Below, in pieces: positions 17,351 through 25,544 of a stretch of 64,000 bases of DNA. A program made the position numbers and the translations under genes. The notes under the pieces were generated by a model, which worked only from the letters and a program-made list of their open reading frames with translations, did no database searches and was not told the origin of the DNA. Position 1 is the stretch's first letter. Each line of letters begins with the position of its first letter. The DNA comes from CAYQJS01 sp964417895 (GTDB lineage Bacteria > Chloroflexota > UBA6077 > SHYK01): the NCBI GenBank assembly GCA_964417895.1, contig CAYQJS010000013.1, forward strand, positions 45,806 through 109,805, given 5' to 3'.

Positions 17351-19152
17351 TCGAGGCGCGAGGCGTGAGGCATGAGGCGCGAGGACGGCTAGAGTCTACG
17401 CCAATCGCTGGCGCGCCCGAGGCCCTGGTGTCGCGTTGGGCCCGCGCGTTCGCCCCGTGGGCGGCCCCTGCGCTGCTCGCCGTGCTCGCGGTCGCCGTCC
17501 GGCTTATCGAGCTCCAGCGTGAGAGTCTCTGGCTGGACGAAGCCGGGCGTGTCGCCATCGCCTCCTTGCCCGGGGCGCAAATCGCGGGTGGAGTCGCGGT
17601 CGTCGAGCTCTCTCCGCCGCTCTACCACTACGCCCTGGCTCTGTGGCTCAGGATCGCGGGCGATGGGGACGGCAGCGTCAGGCTACTCTCAGTCGCTCTG
17701 GCGGTCCCAACGGTCCTCCTGGCGTGGTGGCTCGGTCGCGCGGTTGCCGGCACGGCGGTGGGGTACGCCGTGGCGGCGCTGGCTGCGCTGAGCCCGTTCG
17801 CGGTCCATTACGGGCAGGAGGCGGCGATGTATGCGCTCCTCCTGCCCCTCGGTCTGCTGGCCACCCGCGCCGCCGTCGGCGTGCTGAGCACGGAGGGCGG
17901 GCGGTCCGGAGTCCCGGTGGGTACAACATTGCAGGAGTTCTCGGCCGCCAGCCTGTCCCCTCCCCCCTTGAGGGGGAGGGCTAGGGAGGGGGGGATTGTC
18001 CCTCCCCGTCAACAGGAAGGCGTGCGGGTGAGGCCCTCTGGAGGCGCGGGCAGCTGGCTGGCCGTCTACGTCGCGGCCGGGACGCTCGCTTTGTTCACGC
18101 ATTACTACGCCGCGTTACTTCTGGCAGCGATCTGCCTGGTGGGTGTAGCCGACGCGGTGGCGAGGCGCGCCTGGCACGGAGTGGCGCTCTGGGCCGGCGC
18201 CCATGCGGCTGTTGGCCTCGCGTTCCTTGCCTGGGTGCCGACGTTCGTTGAGCAGGCGACCCTCGCCGCGTCCGTCGAGGAGTGGGCCAACGTCGATCCA
18301 GCCTCGGCGGTCGCCATCTGGTCCAGCGCGTTGCTCGCCGACAGCACTCCCGACGTGCCGGCTGGGCTGACCGCCGGTCTCCTGGCTGTGGGCGTGGGAC
18401 TCGGGGCATGGCGACTGCGGCGGCGAGGCGCGGTGATGTGGCTGATGCTGGCGCTGGTCGTGGTTCCCATCGTCCTCGCCACTGTTGCTTCGGGCTATCT
18501 GCATTCCTTTCGTGAGCGGGGGTTCTTGGTCGTGGCGGCGGCGCCCTGGGTGCTGCTCGCAGTGGCCGTCCTCGGGGGCTCCGGACAATCCCCTCCCCCC
18601 TCCGAGGGGGAGGGTGAGCAGGGGGGGCTGTTCCCCCCGTCCCAGCCTTTCCCTGCAAGGGGGGAAGGGGTGAGACCCGCCCTTCCTTGGGACTCCGTCG
18701 GCCGCGTGGCTCGCGCAGCGCTTGGGCTCGGGATCGTGGCCACGACGGCACTCGGCCTCCGGGCCCACTTCGCGGAGCAGAAGGAAGACTGGCGCGGCGC
18801 TGCCCGCATCGTCGAGGAGGGCGCCACACCCCAAGATCCCATCTTTTTTGTCCACTTCGGCGGGCAACTGGCGTTCGACCGCTACTTTGTCGGCCCGCAG
18901 CCCCGCGTGGGGCTCCCCGCCACATTCACCTGGGAAAACGGCTACCGCGCACGTTACCGGGTTGCACCGGAAGACGTGGCGCAGCGCGCCGCGCCGGCGT
19001 TGGATGGGCGCGACCAGGCATGGGCCCTCTTATCGCACGACGCTGGACGCGGCAGCGACTACCTACTGGCAGCACTGGACCAGTGGGGCGAGCGAATCGG
19101 CGACGTTAGCTCGGTCGGGGTTCGCGTGCTGCGCTATCGCGTGAGGGCGTGA
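17347..19152 (+). CDS. GT-C family membrane glycosyltransferase (GT39/PMT-like) with repeat inserts
   Basis: A 601-residue membrane protein. The first periplasmic loop holds SLWLDEAGRVAIA and VVELSPPLYHYAL, the Asp-Glu catalytic-loop pattern of GT39/ArnT-like enzymes that use polyprenyl-phosphate sugars. About ten hydrophobic helices follow. Three repeat elements are read in frame: heptamer repeats in the first 13 residues (IEARGVRHEARGR), a hairpin repeat around residues 203-216 (LSPPPLRGRAREGG) and a composite one around 415-445 (PPPSEGEGEQGG). The reading frame survives all three, so the inserts probably sit in loops. The GTG start overlaps the permease gene by four bases. Confidence 0.8.
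   Translation: MIEARGVRHEARGRLESTPIAGAPEALVSRWARAFAPWAAPALLAVLAVAVRLIELQRESLWLDEAGRVAIASLPGAQIAGGVAVVELSPPLYHYALALWLRIAGDGDGSVRLLSVALAVPTVLLAWWLGRAVAGTAVGYAVAALAALSPFAVHYGQEAAMYALLLPLGLLATRAAVGVLSTEGGRSGVPVGTTLQEFSAASLSPPPLRGRAREGGIVPPRQQEGVRVRPSGGAGSWLAVYVAAGTLALFTHYYAALLLAAICLVGVADAVARRAWHGVALWAGAHAAVGLAFLAWVPTFVEQATLAASVEEWANVDPASAVAIWSSALLADSTPDVPAGLTAGLLAVGVGLGAWRLRRRGAVMWLMLALVVVPIVLATVASGYLHSFRERGFLVVAAAPWVLLAVAVLGGSGQSPPPSEGEGEQGGLFPPSQPFPARGEGVRPALPWDSVGRVARAALGLGIVATTALGLRAHFAEQKEDWRGAARIVEEGATPQDPIFFVHFGGQLAFDRYFVGPQPRVGLPATFTWENGYRARYRVAPEDVAQRAAPALDGRDQAWALLSHDAGRGSDYLLAALDQWGERIGDVSSVGVRVLRYRVRA
17353..17384. repeat. Heptamer array (GAGGCGY type) in coding frame
   Basis: GAGGCGC-GAGGCGT-GAGGCAT-GAGGCGC is four units with a 7-nt period, translated as the N-terminus of the GT39-like protein. 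Related arrays are at 34805-34830 and 47044-47247. Confidence 0.75.
17955..17994. repeat. In-frame hairpin repeat (CCTCCCCC/GGGGGAGG)
   Basis: CCCCTCCCCCCTTGAGGGGG followed by AGGGCTAGGGAGGGGG forms a strong stem inside the GT39-like gene. It is translated as a Pro/Gly/Arg-rich loop without a stop codon. Confidence 0.7.
18590..18673. repeat. In-frame composite hairpin repeat
   Basis: Two hairpins (CCCCTCCCCCCTCCGAGGGG plus AGGG, and CCCTGCAAGGGGGGAAGGGG) are joined by a GC-rich spacer, about 84 bp in all, inside the GT39-like gene. It lies between predicted membrane helices and keeps the frame. Confidence 0.7.
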
Positions 19153-19158
19153 CAGGCA

Positions 19159-20067
19159 TTAGCTCCAGGCGATAGCGTAGATGTCGTTGCAGGCGATCAG
19201 CTTCAGCGGCGTGCGCAGCGCCAGGCGCGCAAGCGCCCGTATCGCAGGGTGGCGAAAGAAGCCGTACGACGCTCCGCGCACGTCGGCGAAGGCCTCGGAT
19301 CGCTGCTGCCAGCGCGCCTGCTCGACGGTTAGGTTCTCGAGCCAGATGCGCGAGCGCAACCCCGCCGAGCGAAGGGCGCGGGCAAGGCTGACTACGTCCT
19401 GTTCGTTCACGTGGACCTGGTGCTCATACACAGTTCTGGGGTCAGCGGGGAGTGAGGGGCGAGCCAGGCGGAGCATCGGGTAGCCGTAGGCGAGCGCCCA
19501 CCGGTTGGGCACTGTGTGGATTACGGCGTAGCCGCCCGGCTTGAGCACGCGCCTCACCTCCCGCAACGTCTGTCCGAGCTGGACCGGGTACAGGTGCTCC
19601 ACGACGTCCAGCATCGTGACGCGATCGAATGTACAGTCGCGAAAGGGCAGGCCGGTCGCGTCGGCGAGGGCCACCCGCACGTCGAGCCCGACCGTCCCGC
19701 GCTGCTCCTCCACGAGCTGGACCGCCTCCTGCGTCAGCCGAACGCAGTCCGGCGAGTAGTCGACGGCGGTCACTCGTGCGCCGTGGAGCGCGGCATGGGC
19801 GGCGACCTCGCCACGGCCACATCCTAGGTCCAGGAGGTGGACGCCGTGATCCAGCCCAGCGAGATCGAGGGATCGGGCAAGGCGCGGTCGTAGCCGCTCG
19901 CCACCGGAGGCGACGAAGTCGCCGTAGTCAGGCCCCGCGAAGCCGACGACGATCTCCTCCGAGTAAAGCGACGAGGGGACGGCGTCCGTCGAGTTCCGAG
20001 TTCGGCGATCGATATCCGGACCACTCGGAACTCGGAACTCGGAACTCGGAACTTCGGGATAGCTCAT
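19159..20067 (-). CDS. Class I SAM-dependent methyltransferase
   Basis: A 302-residue methyltransferase with motif I HLLDLGCGRGEVAAHAA (about residues 77-93), acidic residue TAVDYSPD, and post motifs VTMLDVVEHLYP and LKPGGYAVIHTVPN. The fold matches Ubi/Coq-type and glycan methyltransferases. The ATG overlaps the upstream methyltransferase stop (ATGA), so the two are translationally coupled. Residues 4-24 (PEVPSSEFRVPS and following) are encoded by a heptamer array at 19991-20053, so the ancestral N-terminus has been replaced or extended by repeat. It is convergent with the polysaccharide locus, 6 bp from the end of the GT39-like gene. Confidence 0.82.
   Translation of the reverse strand: MSYPEVPSSEFRVPSGPDIDRRTRNSTDAVPSSLYSEEIVVGFAGPDYGDFVASGGERLRPRLARSLDLAGLDHGVHLLDLGCGRGEVAAHAALHGARVTAVDYSPDCVRLTQEAVQLVEEQRGTVGLDVRVALADATGLPFRDCTFDRVTMLDVVEHLYPVQLGQTLREVRRVLKPGGYAVIHTVPNRWALAYGYPMLRLARPSLPADPRTVYEHQVHVNEQDVVSLARALRSAGLRSRIWLENLTVEQARWQQRSEAFADVRGASYGFFRHPAIRALARLALRTPLKLIACNDIYAIAWS
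19991..20053. repeat. Inverted heptamer array (ACTCGGA type)
   Basis: GAGTTCCGAGTTCGG, then a short central GATCGATATC region, then ACTCGGAACTCGGAACTCGG continuing to 20053. The unit length is seven and the two halves are inverted relative to each other. The array is translated as the N-terminus of the methyltransferase at 20067. Confidence 0.8.
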
Positions 20068-20885
20068 GGCTTCGCCTCACCGTTTGGCGGCTTGCGAGCG
20101 CGCACCAGGAAGCCGGTCCCGCGCGGCACCCGGCCCTCGAAGAGCCGGTCGGCCGTGAAGAACGCGGCGAGCGACAGCGTCACGGGTGCGGATCGCGCCA
20201 GACGCGCCACGGCGGACCGCTCGCCTCCCGACGCCGCGGCGCGCCCGAGACCCGGCCGCTGGACGAAACGCTCGTAAAGCGCCATAAACGGGAATCCCCA
20301 CCGGACCAGAGCCTCGACTTCGAGCCCTGCCCCGGCGAGCAGCGCACGGAGTCGCTCTTCGTCGTAGCGGCGGTAGTGGCCGGCCCACCGATCGAGCCAG
20401 TCGTACTGGTCGGCGCCGGCCGGCACCGACAGGACGAGGACGCCGCCCGGCTTCAAGGCGGCGGTGATGAATTGCAACGCCGCGTCGTCGTCGTCGATGT
20501 GTTCGAGCACCTCGCCGCATACCGCGGCGTCGAACGCTTCATTCTGCTGGAGCGCTGGCGGTCTGAGCGCTGTCTCGAGGTCTCCGCGGCGGACTTCCAC
20601 TCGCTCTGCGAGGCCGGCGCGCGCGATCCGCTTCCGGGTGTAGTCGACAAGCTCGGGCGATGCGTCAACGGCTGTGACCCGGTACCCGCGCCGGGCCAGC
20701 AGCTCAGCCAGCGCACCCGCGCCACAGCCCGCGTCAAGCACGTTCCCACTGGGCACGGCCGACCGCAGCAAGGCGGCCAGTCGCTGCACCCGGTAGGCGT
20801 GCCGTGGCCCCACGAGCTCGGGCGCGGCGCCCCAACGCATGCCGTCGCTGAGGGAAGTGGCCTGCAACGTCGATTGTCCTCTCAC
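20064..20885 (-). CDS. Class I SAM-dependent methyltransferase
   Basis: A 273-residue methyltransferase. Motif I is NVLDAGCGAGALAELL (about residues 48-63), the acidic end of strand 2 is VTAVDASPE, and the motif CGEVLEHIDDDDAA is followed by LKPGGVLVLSVPAG. The tail contains a possible membrane-associated stretch near ARSAPVTLSLAAFF. It is the first gene of a two-gene minus-strand operon with the methyltransferase at 20067. Position beside the ABC export locus suggests action on sugars or lipid carriers, but nothing in the sequence fixes the substrate. Confidence 0.82.
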   Translation of the reverse strand: MRGQSTLQATSLSDGMRWGAAPELVGPRHAYRVQRLAALLRSAVPSGNVLDAGCGAGALAELLARRGYRVTAVDASPELVDYTRKRIARAGLAERVEVRRGDLETALRPPALQQNEAFDAAVCGEVLEHIDDDDAALQFITAALKPGGVLVLSVPAGADQYDWLDRWAGHYRRYDEERLRALLAGAGLEVEALVRWGFPFMALYERFVQRPGLGRAAASGGERSAVARLARSAPVTLSLAAFFTADRLFEGRVPRGTGFLVRARKPPNGEAKP

Positions 20886-21012
20886 GCGCGGGACCCGTTG
20901 TGCCCGCGTTTCTTCTGGCTGAGGGTCCGGATCATAGCACGGGCACCCTAAACCAGACGCCTGCGAGGCGCGTGGGATAATAGGCGCAGAGAATGTGAGG
21001 TGAACTCCAGCT

Positions 21013-21264
21013 ATGCAGGTCGAGCAGGAACTGGCGCGATTCCAGTCCGACGCCGAGTATTTCGACGCACATCGATCGGAGCTGCTTACGCAGTACCCCG
21101 ATCGGTGGGTGGCGGTCTACAACCACGAGGTCGTAGGCGCGGCCAAAGACACGAAGCGCCTGGTCAAGCAACTCCACCGGAAAGGCATTCCGCCCGCGCA
21201 CGTCTATACCGAGTACCTCACCGAGAATGAGGAGCTGCTCATCCTGGCTGCTCCTACCGTATGA
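21013..21264 (+). CDS. Small DUF5678-like protein
   Basis: An 83-residue protein with a charged N-terminal helix (EQELARFQSDAEYFDAHRSEL) preceding PDRWVAVYNHEVVGAAKD, a beta-strand pattern I associate with DUF5678-type proteins, then LVKQLHRKGIPPAHVYTEYL. It has no signal peptide and no membrane segment. An AGGTGA sequence lies about ten bases before the ATG, and a GATAAT hexamer at 20976 could be its -10 box. Its stop overlaps the start of the retropepsin-like gene by ATGA, so the two are almost certainly made together. Function unknown; a partner, inhibitor or substrate of the protease-like protein is possible. Confidence 0.75.
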   Translation: MQVEQELARFQSDAEYFDAHRSELLTQYPDRWVAVYNHEVVGAAKDTKRLVKQLHRKGIPPAHVYTEYLTENEELLILAAPTV

Positions 21265-21713
21265 TCCGCGGCCGCCTCATCGGCGCTCCCGCTGGGGTTC
21301 TGCGTCCCTTCGTCCTTGCCCACCTCGTCATTCCCGCCCTCGCCATCGCCGGCGACGTCAACTTCCTGGTCGACACCGGCGCTGACGGCACGCTGCTTGC
21401 CGCAGCGGACGCGGATCGCCTCGAAATCGCGACGAGTCGGCTGCCCAAAGGAACTGCCAGCAGGGGTGTTGGCGGTGCGACCCCCAACGGTCCATACCGA
21501 AGCTACGATCACGCTGGTCCCGACCGCTACCAGCTCGAGCTGCGCATCCTAGCGCCAGAAACCGCACGACAACGCCGCGGTTTGGCGCACATCCCTTCGC
21601 TGTTGGGTCGGGATATCCTCTCCCGCTTTGTGCTTTTCTATGACCACATTGAGGGTCTGGTTCTACTCCTGGAACCGGACGAGGCCGCCGCCATTCGGCG
21701 GCACCTCGCCTAA
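21261..21713 (+). CDS. Retropepsin-like aspartyl protease family protein
   Basis: A 150-residue protein with the catalytic-type motif NFLVDTGADGTLL (about residues 34-46) and a C-terminal GRDILSRFVLFYDH segment that fits the family's second hydrophobic-hydrophobic-Gly motif. It differs from the two copies at 8029 and 8545 in being longer and more diverged. The ATG overlaps the small upstream gene by four bases. A hydrophobic stretch near residues 16-30 (FVLAHLVIPALAIAG) is probably a core strand rather than a signal. Clan AA folds also occur in DNA-damage and adaptor proteins, so activity is not certain. Confidence 0.78.
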   Translation: MIRGRLIGAPAGVLRPFVLAHLVIPALAIAGDVNFLVDTGADGTLLAAADADRLEIATSRLPKGTASRGVGGATPNGPYRSYDHAGPDRYQLELRILAPETARQRRGLAHIPSLLGRDILSRFVLFYDHIEGLVLLLEPDEAAAIRRHLA

Positions 21714-21820
21714 ACCGCGATTGTTGTCACGAATACGGCGCCGAGTGTTGTGGCCGCTCATGGCGAAGACTCCCGGTGCTTGCCATACTTACCAGCGTCA
21801 GATGGCGATGGAGAAGACAG

Positions 21821-22702
21821 GTGCGGTGGCGAGGATATGGGTCCTTCCGGCTGCTGGCGGCGTATGTCCTCGTGCTGCTCGCGCTGGCTTGTGCGTCCCG
21901 TCCCGGCCTTGCGTCCGACCGCGGCCCCAGACCGCAGGGCGAGCAGCCTCCGAGCGTGCCCGGAGCGACGCTCGCCGAACCCTCCGGCAGTGCCGATCCC
22001 GCGCGGCTGCGCCCCGAAGTGATGTCGGTTCGCCCTCACGACTGGCGCGCCTTCACCCAGGGACTCCTACTGCACAACGGCCTCCTCTACGAGAGTACCG
22101 GGCTGTATGGCCAGTCAACGCTCCGCGAGGTCGACCCTCAGACGGGCGAGGTGTACCGGCGGCTGGACCTCCCGCCCAATCTCTTCGGTGAGGGGCTCGC
22201 GCTCGTCGACGATCGCCTGATCCAGCTCACCTGGATCGAGGGCATCGCCATCGTTCACGACCTCCCCACGTTCGAGAAGCGAGCCGAGCTGCGCTACAGT
22301 GGCGAGGGGTGGGGGCTGTGCTACGACGGCGAGAAGCTGGTGATGAGCGACGGCAGCGACCAGCTCTTCTTCCGTGACCCCACCACGTTCCAGTTGCTCG
22401 GGCAAGTTGGTGTGCTGCTGGAAGGCAGGCCCGTGCGCCAGCTGAACGAGCTGGAATGCGTCGGCGACTCCATCTATGCCAACGTTTGGCAGACCGACGA
22501 CATCCTGCGGATCGACCAGCGGACAGGCCGAGTCATCGCCGTCGTCGACGCCTCGGGCCTGCTGACCCCGGAGGAGCGCAGGGCGCGCCCGCCGGATGAT
22601 GTCCTCAACGGGATCGCCTACGACGCCACCAACGATGTGTTCCTGGTCACGGGAAAACGGTGGCCGAGGCTCTTCGAGGTTCGGTTCGTGCCCGGGGGTT
22701 AG
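21821..22702 (+). CDS. Glutaminyl-peptide cyclotransferase, plant/bacterial type
   Basis: About 293 residues. It converts N-terminal Gln of exported proteins to pyroglutamate. The family segments of the five-bladed propeller enzyme are visible: FTQGLLLHNGLLYESTGLYG, TWIEGIAIVHDL, GEGWGLCYDGEKLVMSDGSD, LNELECVGDSIYANVW and DVLNGIAYDATNDVFLVTGK. A lipoprotein-type signal (VLVLLALACASRP) anchors it outside the membrane. I prefer GTG 21821, which has a GGAG eight bases upstream, over GTG 21776. Directly downstream lie four genes for secreted proteins, each with Ala-Gln at its predicted cleavage site, making them likely substrates. Confidence 0.88.
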   Translation: MRWRGYGSFRLLAAYVLVLLALACASRPGLASDRGPRPQGEQPPSVPGATLAEPSGSADPARLRPEVMSVRPHDWRAFTQGLLLHNGLLYESTGLYGQSTLREVDPQTGEVYRRLDLPPNLFGEGLALVDDRLIQLTWIEGIAIVHDLPTFEKRAELRYSGEGWGLCYDGEKLVMSDGSDQLFFRDPTTFQLLGQVGVLLEGRPVRQLNELECVGDSIYANVWQTDDILRIDQRTGRVIAVVDASGLLTPEERRARPPDDVLNGIAYDATNDVFLVTGKRWPRLFEVRFVPGG

Positions 22703-22719
22703 CGCACCACCTTCCCCGA

Positions 22720-22736
22720 GCCCGCGATCTGCGGGC
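22720..22736. terminator. Short hairpin between convergent genes
   Basis: GCCCGC-gatct-GCGGGC forms a six-base stem between the cyclotransferase stop (22702) and the stop of the minus-strand gene (22771). There is no T-run, so it is only a candidate transcription stop. Confidence 0.3.
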
Positions 22737-22770
22737 CCGCTTCTCCTGCGGTGCTGCCAGGGCAAACGCC

Positions 22771-23397
22771 TTAGCCGGGTGAGCACCTCGACAACGACGC
22801 TCTGCTGATCAGGTTGGGGTTAGTGATCTGCCTCTCTCCGAGGAGGCTTCCTGCGTCGGCGCTCGGCTTGAAGATCGCCGTGAAGCCGCTCGCGTTCCAG
22901 ACAACGCTGTCTCCGTTGATCTGCCCAGCGAACCGCTGCCATCCTGCTTGGATCGTCGTCCCCTGGAACCCTGGCTGGGTGGGATAGGCGTATATCCCTA
23001 CAGCTCGATCGGTGCTGATCTGCTCAAAGCCAACGCGCGTCACAAGGCCCGTGTCCCAGGTCCCCTCCCAGACCCCGATAAACCTCGCGAGGGCAGTGGG
23101 TACATCCGGCGCAGGGGGGGTCACCGCGAAGTCGGCGGGCCAGGGGGTGACGACGGCGCACCGCGCAGCGGGGATTGGCGTCGGAGTGGGCGGTGGGGCT
23201 GGCGTTGGAACTGGCGTTCCGGTCGGCGTAGGCGCGAGTGGTTCAGGTGAAGGAGCGGGCTCGACCGCGGGCTCGCCACCGGGTTCTTCGACCAGGGGCG
23301 CCTGCACATCGTCCGCTTCCTCCTGCGCTGATGCCGACAGTATGATTGCAAACATCAGCAAGCCAGTGCCCACGATCCGCCAGGACCACTGCCTCAC
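22771..23397 (-). CDS. Secreted protein with Pro-rich linker and lipocalin-like domain
   Basis: A 208-residue exported protein. Signal peptide residues 1-24 end in LSASA, giving a mature N-terminus QEEADD. An acidic then Thr/Pro-rich linker (TPTGTPVPTPAPPPTPTP) spans about residues 30-78. A C-terminal domain of about 125 residues holds FIGVWEGTWDTG and GWQRFAGQINGDSVVW, a pattern like lipocalin-type beta barrels. It starts at GTG 23397 and is convergent with the glutaminyl cyclase. No enzymatic motif is recognised. The mature N-terminal Gln makes it a candidate substrate of the neighbouring cyclase. Confidence 0.7.
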   Translation of the reverse strand: MRQWSWRIVGTGLLMFAIILSASAQEEADDVQAPLVEEPGGEPAVEPAPSPEPLAPTPTGTPVPTPAPPPTPTPIPAARCAVVTPWPADFAVTPPAPDVPTALARFIGVWEGTWDTGLVTRVGFEQISTDRAVGIYAYPTQPGFQGTTIQAGWQRFAGQINGDSVVWNASGFTAIFKPSADAGSLLGERQITNPNLISRASLSRCSPG

Positions 23398-23558
23398 GGC
23401 GCACCCCCGTTCTGCTCCTGCTGGATTCCTTGCGGCGGTTTTGGCCTTCGCGCGTTCAGAGATACACTCCGCATGCTTTCCGTGTCAACCTTCGCCGTCA
23501 ACACCTTCGCCGTCAACCAGCCGCCACACGGCCAACACAGCAGCATAGCTGTCTAGCC

Positions 23559-23587
23559 TTGACAGTTCCCATCGCCGACTGTAGAGT
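23559..23587 (+). promoter_or_regulatory. Consensus-like housekeeping promoter
   Basis: TTGACA (23559-23564), a 17-bp spacer and TAGAGT (23582-23587), with the propeller protein start at 23638. A perfect -35 box with ideal spacing is unusual in this GC-rich window and suggests strong expression. A direct repeat of CCTTCGCCGTCAACA lies just upstream (about 23489-23520). Confidence 0.65.
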
Positions 23588-23637
23588 CGCGCCCGGTACG
23601 TCCCTGTCTGCCTGCCACACGAGGTGAGGAGGGATAG

Positions 23638-24007
23638 ATGAGGCCATCCGCTTCCCTGTCATGGACGCTCGTGCTATCGATCGTGCTCTCCTCAGTGGTT
23701 TTGTTCCCGAACCGGGTGCCAGCGCAGGCGCTGCCGGGGTTCAGCCAACCAGAAGCCATCACAGTAGGGCCGGACGGCGCGCTCTGGTTTGTCGATCAGG
23801 TCGGCAACAAGATCGGGCGCATCACCACGGCTGGGGCCGTTTCTGAGTTCGCGATCCCGACCCTGGGCAGCGGGCCGGAGGGCATCACGGCCGGGCCGGA
23901 TGGGGCCCTCTGGTTTACCGAGGGGTTCGGCGACAAGATCGGGCGCATCACTACGGCTGGCGCCGTCACGGAGTTCCCGCTCCCGAGTCCGGGCAGTGGT
24001 CTGCAGT
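23638..24007 (+). CDS. Secreted Vgb-like beta-propeller protein, 5' part
   Basis: The gene begins at ATG 23638 after GAGGAGG and runs into a sequence gap. The signal peptide ends in NRVPA, giving mature QALPGF. Two blade repeats of about 42 residues follow, each with GPDGALWF and KIGRITTAGAV, the pattern of virginiamycin B lyase-like propellers. The family name comes from an antibiotic lyase, but proteins of this kind with secretion signals are mostly of unknown function. The 3' part after the gap (from 24110) opens with the end of another blade (DGVIIEFSL), so both parts are probably one gene. Mature N-terminal Gln is again present. Confidence 0.75.
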
Positions 24008-24107
24008 NNNNNNNNNNNNNNNNNNNNNNNNNNNNNNNNNNNNNNNNNNNNNNNNNNNNNNNNNNNNNNNNNNNNNNNNNNNNNNNNNNNNNNNNNNNNN
24101 NNNNNNN
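24008..24107. other. Assembly gap (100 N)
   Basis: Exactly 100 N, the usual placeholder for a gap of unknown length. It falls within tandem propeller blades, where short-read assembly commonly fails. The flanking reading frames do not match across it. A seven-blade propeller would need about four more blades than are seen, so the true gap is likely about 500 bp. Confidence 0.95.
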
Positions 24108-24109
24108 CG

Positions 24110-25258
24110 ACAGATGGGGTCATCATTGAGTTCTCGCTCACGAACCCCAACCTCACTGCCACGCCCACGCCGTTCGCGACTGAAACGCCAACGCCCAGCC
24201 CGACCCCAACCGCGACGAACACGGCTACGCCGACCGAGACTCCAACACCAACTCAGACGCCGACGAGCACCCCAACCGTCACCGTAACCCCGACGGCTAC
24301 CACTACGCCGACGCCGACGAGCACGCCTACCACGACGTCCATGGAGTCCGCGAGCCAGACGTTCGGCTCAACAGGAGGCACCGCGACTACCGACACGGAG
24401 TTGGATGGCGCGACCCCATTTGACCCGGTAGAGACGTCGGTCACAAGTCCAACCGCCGGGAGCGTAACCATTCAGGAAATGCCGGCCGCGCTGCCCCCCC
24501 CGAGCGGGTTCCAGTTCATCGGGCAGCAGGTCAACGTCTCGGCCCCCGCCGCCTCACCAGGAAACCCGCTGGTCATTGTCTTCCGCTTGGATGGCTCGAT
24601 TGTGCCCAGTGGGGAGAACCAAGAGACGATCCAGGTGTTCAGGAACGGAGTTCTGGTGCCCGCTTGCACAGGTGGCCCAGGCGTGGCCGCCCCCGACCCG
24701 TGCGTGTCCAGCCGGACTCTGGTCGGGAACGACGTACAGCTCACCGTCTTGAGTTCAACAGCGAGCGTTTGGAGCCTCGGGCGCATCACAGCGTCAGCGC
24801 GCTGCGCGTTCTATCCGATCACGCTCCACCGGCAGACGGTAGCCGGCCTTCAGCCTGGCGCACTTATCACCAACATTCTCAACGGGACGGGACCGGGGAA
24901 CTTCGGGTGGCTTACGTGGACGGGTAACGCGAGCGAACCGACTCTAGTGAGGAGCCTGACCCCGCCCGGGGACAGCAACACCTACACCAACGCCTTGAAC
25001 CCTGCGGACCACGTGGTCTCGGTCGGCGATTGGGTGCAGGGCAAGCCCGGGACGTCGGACAGCCAGGCGGTGCGCAGTGCGCTGGACGCGCTCAAGACGG
25101 TGCAGATCACCGTGCCTCTTTGGGACTTGGCAGAGGGCCAGGGAAACAACGCTCGCTACCGCGTCGCAGGGTTCGCTAGGGTGCAACTGACGGAGTACCG
25201 ACTGCCGGGCGAAAGCCGGATCTCGGCACGGTTCCTGGCCTCCGCAGACTGCCCGTAG
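24110..25258 (+). CDS. Secreted propeller protein, 3' part with Thr/Pro linker
   Basis: The first full codon after the gap continues a Vgb blade (TDGVIIEFSL). A low-complexity Thr/Pro linker of about 60 residues (repeats of TPTPT) follows, then about 300 residues of beta-rich sequence including GSVTIQEM, GQQVNVSAPAA, LVIVFRLDGS and the C-terminal YRVAGFARVQLTEY. Two Cys pairs in the middle and at the end could form disulfides outside the cell. This is consistent with a surface or secreted protein whose propeller and C-terminal adhesin-like domain are joined by a stalk. No family is recognised for the C-terminal part. Confidence 0.7.
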   Translation, partial: TDGVIIEFSLTNPNLTATPTPFATETPTPSPTPTATNTATPTETPTPTQTPTSTPTVTVTPTATTTPTPTSTPTTTSMESASQTFGSTGGTATTDTELDGATPFDPVETSVTSPTAGSVTIQEMPAALPPPSGFQFIGQQVNVSAPAASPGNPLVIVFRLDGSIVPSGENQETIQVFRNGVLVPACTGGPGVAAPDPCVSSRTLVGNDVQLTVLSSTASVWSLGRITASARCAFYPITLHRQTVAGLQPGALITNILNGTGPGNFGWLTWTGNASEPTLVRSLTPPGDSNTYTNALNPADHVVSVGDWVQGKPGTSDSQAVRSALDALKTVQITVPLWDLAEGQGNNARYRVAGFARVQLTEYRLPGESRISARFLASADCP

Positions 25259-25544
25259 CTTGCCCCACATCGTCGAGAAGCGCGATGCTGCGGGTGGACG
25301 GAGGGGAGGGGTCAAAGGGGGTTTGGCCTCAGAGGGCTTTGAGTGGCCCACCCCTCCACCTCCCGCTTGGATACCGCCCTCGTTCGGGTCGACGGGAAAC
25401 AGCCCGACAGAGGGAGGCATCCTTCGGAGCGGCAACATCCGGATTCGGTGACAATGTCGTCTACGGTGAGGAGTCCAGCGTGTCGTTGCTTCCCTGGTGT
25501 GGGCTTACGGTGGTCACTGGAAGACTGTGTAAATGGAGGAGACC

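Noticed and set aside
22720..22736. Confident intrinsic terminator
   Set aside because: The stem is only six base pairs and no T-run follows on either strand, so it is listed only as a low-confidence feature.
23638..24007. Virginiamycin B lyase (antibiotic resistance) call
   Set aside because: Only the propeller blade pattern matches. The protein is secreted, has a stalk and a C-terminal domain, and catalytic residues cannot be checked across the gap.
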